From Myxococcales bacterium (lineage in GTDB: Bacteria; Myxococcota_A; UBA796; GCA-2862545): a stretch of DNA of 64,000 nt. The notes beneath the pieces were generated by a model. It searched no databases. It had not been told where the DNA came from and worked only from the letters and a program-made list of their open reading frames with translations. The stretch covers positions 1-64,000 of the forward strand of contig JAHQVJ010000013.1 in assembly GCA_019634415.1 (NCBI GenBank). The letters run 5' to 3'. Positions 23,670 through 33,420 of this stretch are shown here, one piece after another (position 1 is the stretch's first letter; each line of letters starts with the position of its first letter). Made by a program: the position numbers and the translations under genes.

Positions 23670-26111
23670 TCACGAGGGAGGCACGTAGACGTCGATGGGC
23701 AGAGTGTCCACCGTGTCGCCCTTGCAGTCCGACAGGGTGACGCGCACCGACATGCTCGTGCCTGCGGCCGAGCCGGGGACGTCGTCGCTCGGGGTCCACG
23801 ACAGGGTGCTCCCCGTGCCCAGCTCCGTCACGGTGGCGCCGCGAAGGAGCTCCCAGCGGACGTCCAGGCGCTCTCGGTCCGAGCAAGGAGTCGCGATGGA
23901 GGCCGACAGCTCGATGGCCTCGTCCCACGGAACCGTGGTTCCGGCCGCCGGTGGGTTCACGACGGCCACGTAGGAGGGATCGTGCTCCGTCCACTCCACG
24001 GCTCGCACCCAGCGATTCGCCCACCCCTTCGCGCCCTCGCCGTCCACGGCGGACAGGTGCATCTCGGCCCAGCCCTCGTTGGCGAAGGTGACCACGCGGG
24101 AGCAGCCGGACTGCGGGACGCCCCAGGTACCGAGGATCCAGGTCAGCTGATCGCAGGGCAGCGCACCGAGCTTGTTGGCGTCGAAGGCCTGGCCGCTGAA
24201 CGCCACGGGCACGCCCACGGGCACGCGCAGCCCCACGCGTAGCTGGGTCGCGGGCGATCCGGACCCGCGTTGCCTGGGCGGGATGGGTCGGAGCACCTCG
24301 GGCTCGGGTGCTTCGTTGGTGACCAACACCTCGATCACGTCGATGGCCACCGCTCCGTGGGAGTCGCGGACGGTGGCCACGATGGTGCGAGGGCCGGCGT
24401 AGCCGAGGAAGACCTCCACCTCGGTGCCGGAGCCCAGCGGCCCATCGGCCGACGACCACCAGCTGACTTGGCAGCAGTCGTCGCCGTCCTCGAAGTCGGT
24501 GACCGCTGCGCGGAAGGTGCGGCCGCCGACCGTCAGCGGCAGCTCCACCTCGTCGGCGTGGCTGGTGATGTCGATCTCGGGCACGGTGTTCAGCCCGTCG
24601 AGCGACGCGCGGATGGCCGTGAGGCTCTTCAGCCTGTCGCGCAGCCAGCCGGCCTGCACTGCGGCGTAGCCAGCGTCTCCCCAGTTGCATCCCCAGGAGT
24701 TGCGCAGCACCACCCAGCCACCGCCCCACACCGACGCGTCGGGCACGAAGCGCACGAAGTGCACGGCGTGGCCGCCGAGCACGCTGTCGTCGTCGAAGGT
24801 GAGGAGTCCGGAGTCGCCGATGTCGCGGAAGTCTGCGTCGACGTTCAGCGCCGCGACCACGCCCCAGCCGGCGTCGGCGTAGGCGGCGGCGGTCTGGAAC
24901 GACCACTGCATGTTGGTGAAGTCGAACAGCGGCACGGCGTCGGTCAGCGACACGCCGCCGTTCGGGCCGGGTCCGGGCCGGAAGAGGTAGGTGGGCCCGC
25001 TGGCACTCAGGGACACCTGCTGCATCTGGTGGCTCGTGTCGGAGCACACCTCGCCTGGGTAGAAGGTGCACGAGTCGCGGTAGAAGGTCGGATCTTCGCC
25101 CACCTCGATCCGGCAGACGGAGGGGTTGTAGCCCCAGCGCTCCTCCAGCGAGAGCAGATCGTCGCGTGCGGCCATGCGCGAGAGGAACTGGCCCGTGGGG
25201 AGCCCGTCGTCGAAGTGGTCCTCGAACACGTCGAGCTTGCCGATGGAGTACAGGTACTGCTCGCTGATGTCGATGGACAGGCCATCCCGGCGCGACGTGG
25301 CGTACTCCAGGGCCGAGGCGGTGGCGAAGGACACGCACGTGCCGCGCTCGCCCTGCGTCTTGGTGGGGGAGAGGTGCGACAGGAAGGCCCAGCTGCGCAC
25401 GATGTCCGTCTGAGGCTCGCAGCTGCTGCCCCACACCTGGTCGTTGCCCTGGCCCAGCGCCTCGTCGTAGGGCGAGCAGTCCGACGGGAAGTCGATCTGG
25501 TCGTTGTCTGGGGAGGTGCGGGGCGTGATGGCGTCGCCGGAGAACGGAGCCACGAGGGTGCGCCAGTCGTCCCAGCAGCGCGTGGCGTCGAGCTGCCGCT
25601 GGGCGAGGTCGTCGGCGCTCGGGTCGGCGCCGAGCGCGTCGGTGTCGGTGAGCGCTCGGCAGTGGTCGGGCACGATGGGGGCCAGCTCGTCGAGGAGCTG
25701 CCTGCGTGCGTCGGGAGACGCCATGGCCTCGATCCCGTGGGCGACGTCCTGCACGTGCGTGCCGGGGCCATGGGTGATCACGGAGGGCCCACCGTCGAAG
25801 AGGGCCACGCGATACGTGCCGTCGGGGTTGGGCTGGGTCTGGGTGGCGTCGATCTGCAGGGCGAGGCGATCCTCGAGGTGTGGGTGCGTGGCGAGGAACT
25901 CGTCGACCACGGCCTGAGCGCGGGCCACTCGGGCGGCGGTGCGGGCACGCTGGGTCTCGACGGACAGATCGTCCACCTCGATCAGTTCGCCTCGAGCCTC
26001 GAGCTCGGCGAGCTCCTCGGGGCTGACGATGACGACGTCGTCGGGCGCCTTGCGGCACGACAGGACGGCGAGGGCCAAGAGGCCCACACGAAGGGACTGG
26101 GGCATGCGCAC
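23670..26111 (-). CDS. Papain-like (C1) cysteine peptidase lipoprotein
   Basis: An 813-residue lipoprotein: signal MRMPQSLRVGLLALAVLSC with lipobox Cys19. After a helical pro-region (about 25-200), a C1 peptidase domain has a full set of catalytic residues: Gln253 and Cys259 in TQGERGTCVSFATA, His448 in LGGHAVHFVRF and Asn471 in VLRNSWGCNWGDAGYAAV. The C-terminal 280 residues hold Ig/PKD-like beta domains (for example AVAIDVIEVLVTNEAPEPEVL). Expected to be a surface or periplasmic protease, the pro-region keeping it latent. ATG start; divergent from the next lipoprotein gene, and convergent with the WD40 protein gene with no spacer. Confidence 0.8.
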   Translation of the reverse strand: MRMPQSLRVGLLALAVLSCRKAPDDVVIVSPEELAELEARGELIEVDDLSVETQRARTAARVARAQAVVDEFLATHPHLEDRLALQIDATQTQPNPDGTYRVALFDGGPSVITHGPGTHVQDVAHGIEAMASPDARRQLLDELAPIVPDHCRALTDTDALGADPSADDLAQRQLDATRCWDDWRTLVAPFSGDAITPRTSPDNDQIDFPSDCSPYDEALGQGNDQVWGSSCEPQTDIVRSWAFLSHLSPTKTQGERGTCVSFATASALEYATSRRDGLSIDISEQYLYSIGKLDVFEDHFDDGLPTGQFLSRMAARDDLLSLEERWGYNPSVCRIEVGEDPTFYRDSCTFYPGEVCSDTSHQMQQVSLSASGPTYLFRPGPGPNGGVSLTDAVPLFDFTNMQWSFQTAAAYADAGWGVVAALNVDADFRDIGDSGLLTFDDDSVLGGHAVHFVRFVPDASVWGGGWVVLRNSWGCNWGDAGYAAVQAGWLRDRLKSLTAIRASLDGLNTVPEIDITSHADEVELPLTVGGRTFRAAVTDFEDGDDCCQVSWWSSADGPLGSGTEVEVFLGYAGPRTIVATVRDSHGAVAIDVIEVLVTNEAPEPEVLRPIPPRQRGSGSPATQLRVGLRVPVGVPVAFSGQAFDANKLGALPCDQLTWILGTWGVPQSGCSRVVTFANEGWAEMHLSAVDGEGAKGWANRWVRAVEWTEHDPSYVAVVNPPAAGTTVPWDEAIELSASIATPCSDRERLDVRWELLRGATVTELGTGSTLSWTPSDDVPGSAAGTSMSVRVTLSDCKGDTVDTLPIDVYVPPS

Positions 26112-26150
26112 TCCCGAGCGGTGCCAGGAGTGTGCGCAGCTGGGCCGTTG

Positions 26151-26170
26151 CAGGGTGAAGCAGGGTGAAG
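26151..26170. repeat. Short tandem repeat in a divergent spacer
   Basis: Two perfect copies of CAGGGTGAAG, followed by CA, lie between the C1 peptidase gene and the divergent lipoprotein gene, where promoters for both must be. Could be a paired activator site or chance. Confidence 0.35.
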
Positions 26171-26227
26171 CAAACGCTGCGGCTGCCCTGCTGGATGGGT
26201 GATCCTCCGAGCCGGATGGGAGGCTCG

Positions 26228-27247
26228 ATGGCGCGATGGCTGTGGGTTAGCGAGCCGCTGATGATGCACTGGCTCCTGCTCGCGGCCTGTACGAACCAGG
26301 TGGACACCTCGGTGGTGCCGGGCGAACAGACCGGCGCTGCCGGGCCGTACTTTCCGCTGGACTCGCCGTGGACCACCCCCGTGCACGACGCTGCGGTGGA
26401 CCCCGGCAGCGAGGCGATGATCGCGGCCTTGCAGCAGCTCGGATGGGGTCTCGGGAGGTTCCAGATGGACTTCAGCCTGGAGGTGCTGGAGGCATCCGCC
26501 TCCACGCCGCGTCGCGCCTTCGAGCCCACCGCCGATCACTTCCTTCCCGACTGCGATCTGCAGGAGGTGCCCCTGCCCGAAGGGGGCAACCTGGAGGGGG
26601 AACAGGACTACCGCTGCACGACGGACGGTGACTGCCACCTGCTCGTGGCCGATCGCGACGCGGGTGTGCTGTTCGAGATGTGGCGTGCGGACGTGCGGCC
26701 TGCCAGCTTTCGCGGGGGATGCCTGGCGGTCTGGGATCTGACGCGGACCTACCCGGTGGAGGGGCGCGGAGATCAGTGCACGAGTGCTGACGCTGCGGGC
26801 TACCCCATCGCGCCCCTGCTCTTCACCGCTGACGAGGTCGCCGCGGGAGAGATCGGGCACGCGCTGCGCTTCGCGCTTCCGAACAGCCACATCGACAACG
26901 ACCGCTACGTGCGCCCGGCGACCCATGCCAGCGGTGCGGGGGCCGACGGTCCCATCCCCTACGGCGTGCGGCTGCGGCTGCGGTCCGACTTCGACCTGGG
27001 CCGCATCGCCGATCCAGAGGCGCACGTGATCGTGGCGGCGCTGCAGCGGTACGGGATGTTCCTGGCGGACGGGGGCAACGTGGCGCTGATGGGTCGCAGC
27101 GACCAGCGCACCGAGGCCAAGTGGACCGATCTGTTCGCCCAGCAGCTCACGCGTGCGCTCGAGGGGATCGAGCCCCGCGACTTCGACGTGGTGCAGGTGG
27201 GGGACTCGGTGCCGCTCACCTTCGCCTGTGAGCGCAACGGGCTGTGA
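26228..27247 (+). CDS. Secreted lipoprotein of unknown function
   Basis: A 339-residue protein starting MARWLWVSEPLMMHWLLLAAC, with a lipobox Cys21; ATG at 26228 is chosen because GGGAGG lies four bases upstream (another ATG at 26261 would give a very short signal). The body is Trp/Tyr/Asp rich with DCDLQ, YRCTTDGDCHLLV, a GYPIAPLLFTADEVAAGEIGHALRF block and LQRYGMFLADGGN near the end. From memory the last two blocks recur in secreted actinobacterial proteins without known function, so this may be a shared extracellular family; I cannot confirm it. Followed after 22 bases by the metalloprotease-like lipoprotein gene. Confidence 0.6.
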   Translation: MARWLWVSEPLMMHWLLLAACTNQVDTSVVPGEQTGAAGPYFPLDSPWTTPVHDAAVDPGSEAMIAALQQLGWGLGRFQMDFSLEVLEASASTPRRAFEPTADHFLPDCDLQEVPLPEGGNLEGEQDYRCTTDGDCHLLVADRDAGVLFEMWRADVRPASFRGGCLAVWDLTRTYPVEGRGDQCTSADAAGYPIAPLLFTADEVAAGEIGHALRFALPNSHIDNDRYVRPATHASGAGADGPIPYGVRLRLRSDFDLGRIADPEAHVIVAALQRYGMFLADGGNVALMGRSDQRTEAKWTDLFAQQLTRALEGIEPRDFDVVQVGDSVPLTFACERNGL

Positions 27248-27269
27248 GTGCGCGATAGTGGCGTGGGGG

Positions 27270-28301
27270 GTGAACGTGCAGCGATGGGTGGGGTTGCTGT
27301 GGCTCGTGGGCTGCGTGTCGACGGAGGTGCCGGACCGTCTGCTCGCCGTGGATGGCTACGGCGGCGACTACGCGCTCACCGAGGTGTCGATCCCGGAGCT
27401 GACGGATCCGCGGCGGATGCAGGGCTCGCTCGGGAACGGTGAGGTGGGCGGCGTGCTGCTCGACGAGGGTGGGCGCGTGGTGTACCGAGGCGGGGGCCCC
27501 CTGGTCATCGACTACGTGGTGCAGGACGACGTGGGCGTGCCCTTGGACGGCGACGCGATCCTGCTGTGGAGCTACTACCGCTCGCTGGCCTCGGCACGTC
27601 AGCAGCTCGACGAGGTGGGGATCTCCACGGACCGGGTGTTCCCGGTGGACTTCGTGTTCCAGCCCCAGGTGGAGGGGTTCTCGCTGGTGGCGACCAACGC
27701 GGCCTACGTGGCAGGCGGTGGGCATCGCTTCCTGCTCCTGGCCGACACCGTGCAGGCGCCCCTGCCGCTGGCGGCCAACCCGCTGGTGATCCGCCACGAG
27801 CTCGGACACGCCGTCTTCCAGGACGTGGTGGCGGGCGGCGTGTTCGTGTACGACCAGGTGATCTTCACGGACGCTCGGGTGGCCGCCTTGCAGGAGGGCT
27901 TCGCCGATGCCGTGGCCACGCTGCTGCTCGACGATCCGGACGTGCTCGGTCAGTCGCTGCCGTCCCTGGCCGCGGCGCGGGACGTGACGGGGGATGCCAC
28001 GCTGGCCGAGGCCGCGCCGGTGGACGAGGATCCCTACTCCCGCGGCACCGTGCACGCGTCCTTCGTGTGGGATCTACGGGAGCTGTCCACGCGGGAGCTG
28101 GCGCTGCGTGCCACGGTGGACGGGCTGGTGGCGTGGGCTGAGCGCCAGGGCTTCCGCGACGACGACGATCCGGTCCTGGTGGACCGCTACGCCCGGCTGG
28201 TGCTGGAGGCGGCGCTGGCGGAGGATCCCTCGCTGGAAGCACCGCTGTGTGAGGCCTTCGTGCGGCGCTTCGGCAGCTTCCTGGAGAGCCGATGCTCGTG
28301 A
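27270..28301 (+). CDS. Zinc metalloprotease-like lipoprotein (HELGH)
   Basis: A 343-residue lipoprotein: MNVQRWVGLLWLVGC, lipobox Cys15. It carries a gluzincin-type zinc site, HELGH at 176-180 and the third ligand Glu209 in LQEGFADAVATLLL, 29 residues after the second histidine. The remainder is compatible with a thermolysin-like fold, ending in a helical domain (WDLRELSTRELALRATVDGLV). GTG at 27270 is preceded by GGGGGG; a GTG two codons later is an alternative start. The stop overlaps the following barrel gene by ten bases. Substrate and surface location are inferred. Confidence 0.7.
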   Translation: MNVQRWVGLLWLVGCVSTEVPDRLLAVDGYGGDYALTEVSIPELTDPRRMQGSLGNGEVGGVLLDEGGRVVYRGGGPLVIDYVVQDDVGVPLDGDAILLWSYYRSLASARQQLDEVGISTDRVFPVDFVFQPQVEGFSLVATNAAYVAGGGHRFLLLADTVQAPLPLAANPLVIRHELGHAVFQDVVAGGVFVYDQVIFTDARVAALQEGFADAVATLLLDDPDVLGQSLPSLAAARDVTGDATLAEAAPVDEDPYSRGTVHASFVWDLRELSTRELALRATVDGLVAWAERQGFRDDDDPVLVDRYARLVLEAALAEDPSLEAPLCEAFVRRFGSFLESRCS

Positions 28302-28789
28302 CGGTGGGGCTGATGGCGTCGCTGGCCCAGGCGGGAACGGCGTCGGCGGTGGTGGGGTTGATGGCGGATCGAGGCGGTGCGCGTCACCACCTGGTGCCCA
28401 CGGCGGGGGCCCGGCTGCAGCTGCAGCGCGAGGGCGCTCCGGCGGGCCTGGCTGCGGAGCTGCTGTGGGCGCGCCGCGACGTGCAGGGGGCCCTCTACCA
28501 GCACACGCGGTCGTCCGTTCGGCTGGCGGCGGGGCCATCGCTGCGCGCAACACCCGAGGCGCGGCTGTCGGTGGATGCGTGGGCTGGACCCATGGTGTTG
28601 GTGCGCTGGGCGGAGGTGGACGGCCGTAGTGCTGTGCAGCTGCAGCCCGCGGTGCGCGCAGCCTCGGGGCTGGGCTGGTCGGCGGGCAAGCGGTGGTGGG
28701 TGCGCTTCCAGCTGGGAGCGGCCGCGCGCATCGGCGCGCCGGTGCTCTGGGACTTCGATGGAACCTTCGACCTGGGGGTGCGCTGGTGA
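28292..28789 (+). CDS. Small outer-membrane barrel-like protein
   Basis: A 165-residue protein with signal MLVTVGLMASLAQA and an alternating beta pattern (GARLQLQREG, LAAELLWARRDVQGALY, VRLAAGPSLRATPEARLSVDAWAGPMVLVRWAEVDG), ending FDLGVRW. It looks like a small 8-stranded barrel; the family is not recognised. ATG lies inside the end of the metalloprotease gene (10-base overlap), and its stop overlaps the next gene (GTGA, 28786-28789), so the three are co-translated. Confidence 0.6.
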   Translation: MLVTVGLMASLAQAGTASAVVGLMADRGGARHHLVPTAGARLQLQREGAPAGLAAELLWARRDVQGALYQHTRSSVRLAAGPSLRATPEARLSVDAWAGPMVLVRWAEVDGRSAVQLQPAVRAASGLGWSAGKRWWVRFQLGAAARIGAPVLWDFDGTFDLGVRW

Positions 28790-29466
28790 GGGCCCCAGCG
28801 ATGGTCGTGGCCTGTGCGCTCACGCTGCCGGGCTGCCTGACACTCGCCCGCACCAAGGGCGCCAAGACGCTGGAGCGCGGCCAGGTGGAGGTGGGCCTCA
28901 TCGGTCCGGCGCTGCAGGGCAGGCTCGATCCGTCGGCCCAGCTTCCGGTCCCGCAGGGGGCGGTGGAGGTGCGCATCGGCCTGGGGCAAGACGTGGACCT
29001 GGGGCTGCAGGGCACCCTGCTCGGCGGTGGCCTGGACGTGCGCTACCGCTTCTTGCAGCGAGGCCCGTGGCACGTCGCGGTGGCGCCGGGGGCGGGCTTC
29101 GTGCTGCAGCCGAGCCTGTTCAACCCCGCGCAGCTGGGCGGGATGGAGGGGCGCTTGCCGCTGCTCGTGGAGGTGGAAGCCACCCCGTGGCTGTCGGCCT
29201 CGGGTGGGGCGCAGCTGGTGTTCCGCGAGGTCGCCAACCTGGGGCTGCCGATCGGCGTGGTGTGGCGCTTCGACCTGTGGGCGGGGGCGGGTGCGCGGCT
29301 GGAGGCGCACGGTGGGCTGTTCGCGGTAGGGCTGGCGGCGGACGTGTACGCGGTGCCGACCACCCACATCCCGCGGCCGGTGTGGGTGGCGGGCCTCGAC
29401 GTGAAGCTGCGCACCCGCACGCGCGAGGAGCGCGAGGCGAGGCGCGCACGCAAGGGCGGCCGCTGA
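28786..29466 (+). CDS. Barrel-like outer-membrane lipoprotein
   Basis: A 226-residue protein beginning with a lipoprotein signal (MRAPAMVVACALTLPGC, lipobox Cys17). Beyond it are repeated amphipathic strands such as LDVRYRFLQRGPWHVAVAPGAGFVL and GVVWRFDLWAGAGARLEAHGGLFAVGLAADVYAV, consistent with a barrel, and a very basic tail (RTREEREARRARKGGR). GTG is coupled to the preceding gene; an ATG five codons later is possible. Last of the four-gene lipoprotein/protease/barrel run. Specific role unknown. Confidence 0.55.
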   Translation: MRAPAMVVACALTLPGCLTLARTKGAKTLERGQVEVGLIGPALQGRLDPSAQLPVPQGAVEVRIGLGQDVDLGLQGTLLGGGLDVRYRFLQRGPWHVAVAPGAGFVLQPSLFNPAQLGGMEGRLPLLVEVEATPWLSASGGAQLVFREVANLGLPIGVVWRFDLWAGAGARLEAHGGLFAVGLAADVYAVPTTHIPRPVWVAGLDVKLRTRTREEREARRARKGGR

Positions 29467-29475
29467 TCGGTCCGA

Positions 29476-30660
29476 TCAGTCGGCGCTCGTCTCCTGTGGG
29501 CAGGGGCCGCCGGCCTCGCCCCAGACCTCGAAGCGCTCGACGAGCTCGGCGTGGGAGATGGGCGGGGGCTGTCGGCCCGAGTGCCAGCTCGTGATCAGCA
29601 GGTGATCCGCCTCGATGTGGTGGGCGAGACCGGCCAGCCCGCGGCCGCCGTTCACCGCTGGATCGGTGAGCTGCGCGCACAGCTGCGCGGGCGTGCGGTT
29701 CTGGAAGGTCATGGCCCGGGGCGGCATGCTCCACAGCGAGTCCGCGGGGGGCATGGGTGCGAGGCCGTCGCCGGCGGCGCTGGGGGCGTGGCACTGGCTG
29801 CAGTGCACGCCCTTCAGCGGGCTGAAGCGGGTGATCCCGTAGATGTGCGGGTGGCTGTCGTCGCCCTGCAGCGGGGCGTCGCCGTCGGGGTGGCAGTTCA
29901 GGCAGCGCGGATGGGTGGCCACGGCGTAGATGTCGGCGAAGGCGTCGAGCCCCTCCTGCGCGGGCCGCGTGACCTCGGGGTCGTCGGGCGGTGGCAAGGG
30001 CGGCCGCAGCGACGCGATGTGCCGAACGAGGGTGGCGATCCGCGCATCGCCGAGGCGCGCGGCCTGGGCGGCCATCACCTGGTCCATGGGGGCCCCGTCC
30101 CGGCCGCCTCGGGTGCCGTCGCGGTAGGCCTTCAGCTGGCGCTCGAGGTAGGCCGGATCCTGGTGCAGCAGGGCGGGGGCCTGTAGCTCCGGGTTGCCGA
30201 GGGCGTCTCGCCCGTGGCACGCGGCACAGGGCGCGTATGCGCCGGCACCCCCGGCGACCCGTGGCCCCGGAGGCTGAGGAGCGGGGTGCAGGTCCTGCAC
30301 GAAGGGGGCGAGCAGCTCGATGGCCGCGTCGGGAAGGCCGCGGGCCACGGCGGACATCGGGTGGGCAGCGACGTGGTCGGGATGGGAACCCCGCTGCTGT
30401 GCGCGGAAGGCCAGCAGCTGGGAGCGGACGTAGCTGGCGTCGAGCTGGCCGATGCGCGGGGCCAGCAGCTCTGGACGGCCCTCGCCGTGGGCTCCGTGGC
30501 ACTGCACGCACGGGCTGTACTGGATCTCCGCCGGATTCGAGGCGTAGGCCTCGAAGGCGGCTGGCGCCTCCGCCGGCGGCGGGGCGGCAGGTGGAGCCTC
30601 CGGCGCGCCACCACACGCCGCGAGGAGCACGAGGAATACTGGCTTCACGATTCGCCTCAC
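29476..30660 (-). CDS. Tetrahaem cytochrome c lipoprotein
   Basis: A 394-residue lipoprotein (signal [16 protein letters not shown], Cys16) with four CXXCH haem-binding motifs: CVQCH (51-55), CAACH (144-148), CLNCH (252-256) and CSQCH (286-290). The first two lie in cytochrome c553-like domains (ACHGRDALGNPELQAPAL, HPMSAVARGLPDAAIELLAPFV). GTG start overlaps the stop of the molybdenum enzyme gene (GTGA, 30657-30660). It should receive electrons from that enzyme in the periplasm and pass them toward a terminal oxidase, as cytochromes encoded beside IorAB- or nicotinate-dehydrogenase-like enzymes do. Confidence 0.85.
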   Translation of the reverse strand: MRRIVKPVFLVLLAACGGAPEAPPAAPPPAEAPAAFEAYASNPAEIQYSPCVQCHGAHGEGRPELLAPRIGQLDASYVRSQLLAFRAQQRGSHPDHVAAHPMSAVARGLPDAAIELLAPFVQDLHPAPQPPGPRVAGGAGAYAPCAACHGRDALGNPELQAPALLHQDPAYLERQLKAYRDGTRGGRDGAPMDQVMAAQAARLGDARIATLVRHIASLRPPLPPPDDPEVTRPAQEGLDAFADIYAVATHPRCLNCHPDGDAPLQGDDSHPHIYGITRFSPLKGVHCSQCHAPSAAGDGLAPMPPADSLWSMPPRAMTFQNRTPAQLCAQLTDPAVNGGRGLAGLAHHIEADHLLITSWHSGRQPPPISHAELVERFEVWGEAGGPCPQETSAD

Positions 30661-32861
30661 GACACGATGGGGAGGTTGCGGGGACGGTCGCCGATCTGAG
30701 CCAGCGCGTTGGCCACCGCTGGCGCCACCAGCGGGGTGCTGACCTCGCCCACGCCTCCCACCGGGGCATCGGGGCTGTCCAGGATGTCGACCTCGATGCG
30801 CGGACCGTCCTGGAAGGTCACCGCCCGATAGTCGTGGAAGTTGCTCTGCACGATCCCGCCGGCCTCGTCGCGGGTGATCCGGCCGTACAGCGCTGCCGAC
30901 AGCCCGTAGTGGATGCCGCCTTGCACCTGGGTCTCCACGCTGCCGCGGTTCACGGCGGTGCCACAGTCGATCACGGCCCACGCCTGGTGCACCACGGGAC
31001 GGCCTTCCACTAGCGACACGTCCACGATCTGGGCGCAGAGGCTGCCGAACGCTGCGCTCATGGCCACACCGTAGGCACGGTCGCCCCCGGTGGGCCGGTT
31101 GGCGTAGTCCGCCATCTGTGCCACGCGGTCGAGCACCCGCAGCGTCCTCGGATCCGAGATCAGCGAGCGGCGGTAGGCCAGCGGCTCCACGCCTGCAGCG
31201 GCCGCCAGCTCGTCGACGAAGGACTCGATGAAGAAGATCTGCTGCGATGCCTCGATGCTGCGCCAGTAGCCGTAGGGCAGGGCAGGGTCGGCACCGGCCG
31301 ACATCACGGTGACGTCGGCGATGTCGTAGAGCGGCAGCGCCTCCTCCGGCAGGGGGCTCGGTGCGTAGATCCGGCCGTACCAGGCCGAGGGCTTGCCGTC
31401 GGGCCCCAGCCTCGCCGACAGGATCGCGGCATCCGCGGGGCGGTAGGTGGACATGCGCAGCTCGGCCTCGCGCGACCAGGTGAGCTTGATGGCACCGCCC
31501 ACGGCGTTGTGGATGTGGCAGGCCTGCAGGATCCAGTTGAGGCTGTCGTAGATCAGGCCGTTGCGACGCCCGAAGCCGCCTCCCATGGTGTGGGCGTGCA
31601 GCACCACGTCGTCCACCGAGCGGCTCAGGATGTCTGCGGCGGCGATCCTGGCGTTCAGGGGGCCCTGCACGCCGGTGGCCACGTGCACGACGTCCCCTTC
31701 GCTCCACACCGTGCAGTTCAGGGGCTCCATGGGGGTGTGCGCGAGGAACGGCACGGAGTAGCGGGCCTCGACGACTCCATCCCCCGACAGCGGTGAGGAG
31801 CCAGCGCCTCTGCTCGCGGCCGTGGACAGAGCGCCGCTCTCGAGTGCCTGCCAGCGCTCGTCCCACAGTGCCTGATCGCTCTTCACTGCCTTGGGTGCAT
31901 CGCAGGTGACCTGGACCTTCCGGGCGGCCCACTCGGCGCGGTAGGGCTTGTCGGCCACCACGGCGACGCAGTCCTCGAGCACCAGCACCGCCTCGACCCC
32001 CCGCATGGCCTCGATCTCGGCTCGGTTGGCGAGACCGGTGACTCGGGCGAAGGCCGTGGGGGGAGGGGCCACCGCTGCGTAGCGCATTCCGGGCACGGCC
32101 ACGTCGATCCCGTAGACCGGCTTGCCGAAGACCTTGTCGGGCAGATCGACGCGCGCGAAGGCCGTGCCGATGTAGCGGTACTCGGAGCGTGGCTTGTAGG
32201 CGGGTTCTTCGGGAAGCGGCAGCGACGCCGCCGCCTCGGCGATCTCGCCGAAGTGCACGGACCGTCCGCTGGCCTCGTGGTGGACGCGTCCGTCGCGGGT
32301 CGTCACGTCGCCCACGGGCACGTCGAGGGCTGCGGCCCCTGCCTCGGCGAGGATCTGACGGGCGGCGGCGGCCGCCTTCCGCATGCCCAGCCAGCCCGTG
32401 TAGCGGATGGCCGTGCTTCCGCCGGTGAACTGGAGGTTCGTCAGCTGAGCGAGGCGGCCCGCGGCCTTCTGTACGAAGGCCTGCGACCAGGCGGGCGGCG
32501 CCACGAGGTCGTCCATCAAGCCCACGATGACGTCGGTGTTGGTGAAGCCGGTGGCGGCCGGGGCCTGCTCGATGGTGGTGGTGGCGGCGTCCGCGTCGAG
32601 CTCGTCGAGCACGATCTGCAGCAAGCTCGTCTGGGCGCCCTGGCCCATCTCGGTGTGGGGTGACAGCACCCGCACCTGCCCGTCGGGCTCCACCAGGATC
32701 CATTGGGCCACCAGCTGCCCCTCGGTGGAGGGCAGGGCGCGGCGCTGAGCGCGGATCTGGTCGTAGGTGCCCACGTAGGTGCCCACTCCGAGGGCGCCCA
32801 CCAGCATGCCTCCGCCCGCGATGCCACCGGCGATCAGGAACGTGCGTCGATCGAGCTTCAT
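30657..32861 (-). CDS. Molybdopterin-binding subunit, isoquinoline oxidoreductase-like
   Basis: A 734-residue protein of the IorB/aldehyde oxidase large-subunit family. The N-terminus [18 protein letters not shown] is a Tat signal (twin Arg), so the folded cofactor enzyme is exported. Recognisable molybdopterin-binding segments are [26 protein letters not shown] and the C-terminal [19 protein letters not shown], which contains the expected catalytic Glu (GVGE). Such enzymes hydroxylate N-heterocycles or oxidise aldehydes using water. It lies between the [2Fe-2S] subunit (ATGA overlap, 32858-32861) and the tetrahaem cytochrome, a complete periplasmic electron route. The substrate cannot be told from sequence. 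Confidence 0.88.
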   Translation of the reverse strand: MKLDRRTFLIAGGIAGGGMLVGALGVGTYVGTYDQIRAQRRALPSTEGQLVAQWILVEPDGQVRVLSPHTEMGQGAQTSLLQIVLDELDADAATTTIEQAPAATGFTNTDVIVGLMDDLVAPPAWSQAFVQKAAGRLAQLTNLQFTGGSTAIRYTGWLGMRKAAAAARQILAEAGAAALDVPVGDVTTRDGRVHHEASGRSVHFGEIAEAAASLPLPEEPAYKPRSEYRYIGTAFARVDLPDKVFGKPVYGIDVAVPGMRYAAVAPPPTAFARVTGLANRAEIEAMRGVEAVLVLEDCVAVVADKPYRAEWAARKVQVTCDAPKAVKSDQALWDERWQALESGALSTAASRGAGSSPLSGDGVVEARYSVPFLAHTPMEPLNCTVWSEGDVVHVATGVQGPLNARIAAADILSRSVDDVVLHAHTMGGGFGRRNGLIYDSLNWILQACHIHNAVGGAIKLTWSREAELRMSTYRPADAAILSARLGPDGKPSAWYGRIYAPSPLPEEALPLYDIADVTVMSAGADPALPYGYWRSIEASQQIFFIESFVDELAAAAGVEPLAYRRSLISDPRTLRVLDRVAQMADYANRPTGGDRAYGVAMSAAFGSLCAQIVDVSLVEGRPVVHQAWAVIDCGTAVNRGSVETQVQGGIHYGLSAALYGRITRDEAGGIVQSNFHDYRAVTFQDGPRIEVDILDSPDAPVGGVGEVSTPLVAPAVANALAQIGDRPRNLPIVS

Positions 32862-33328
32862 CGCTCCTCCCCCTCGGCCGGTGCGTCGGCCGCCACGTGG
32901 ATGGCCTCGCGGATTCGCTCGTAGCAGCCGCAGCGGCACACGTTGGTGATGCCCTGGTCGATGTCCTCGTCGGTGGGCTCGGGCGTGGTGGTCAGCAAGG
33001 CAGCGGCGGCCATCTGCATTCCGGGCTGGCAGTACCCGCACTGCGGCACCTGCAGGTCGAGCCAGGCCCGTTGCACCGGGTGGGGCTTCTCGGGGGTGCC
33101 CAGCGCCTCGATGGTGCGGATCTCGCTCGCCCCCACCGAGCCCACCGGGGTCACGCAGGACCGCACGGCACGGCCGTTGAGATGCACGGTGCAGGCACCG
33201 CACAAGGCCAGTCCACACCCGAACTTGGTTCCCCGCAGCCCGAGCTCCTCTCGCAGCACCCACAGCAGTGGAGCCTCTGGCTCCACGTCCACTTCGTGGC
33301 GCTCGCCGTTGACGTTCAACGCGATCAT
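32858..33328 (-). CDS. [2Fe-2S]-binding subunit, IorA-like
   Basis: A 156-residue iron-sulfur subunit. The plant-type cluster is bound by Cys38, Cys43, Cys46 and Cys58 ([11 protein letters not shown], then SC), and the second cluster by Cys97, Cys100, Cys131 and Cys133 ([22 protein letters not shown]). It transfers electrons from the molybdenum site to the cytochrome. The ATG at 33328 is preceded by GGGAGAG; longer upstream in-frame codons lack conserved character. First gene of the three-gene operon. Confidence 0.9.
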   Translation of the reverse strand: MIALNVNGERHEVDVEPEAPLLWVLREELGLRGTKFGCGLALCGACTVHLNGRAVRSCVTPVGSVGASEIRTIEALGTPEKPHPVQRAWLDLQVPQCGYCQPGMQMAAAALLTTTPEPTDEDIDQGITNVCRCGCYERIREAIHVAADAPAEGEER

Positions 33329-33420
33329 GGCTCTCTCCCGAGACGACTCGGGAGTATCTCGCGTCTCGCCCGGTTCGTCGCCGTGGCGCACTTCGCAAGA
33401 AGTTTGGCACGTCTAGCGAC

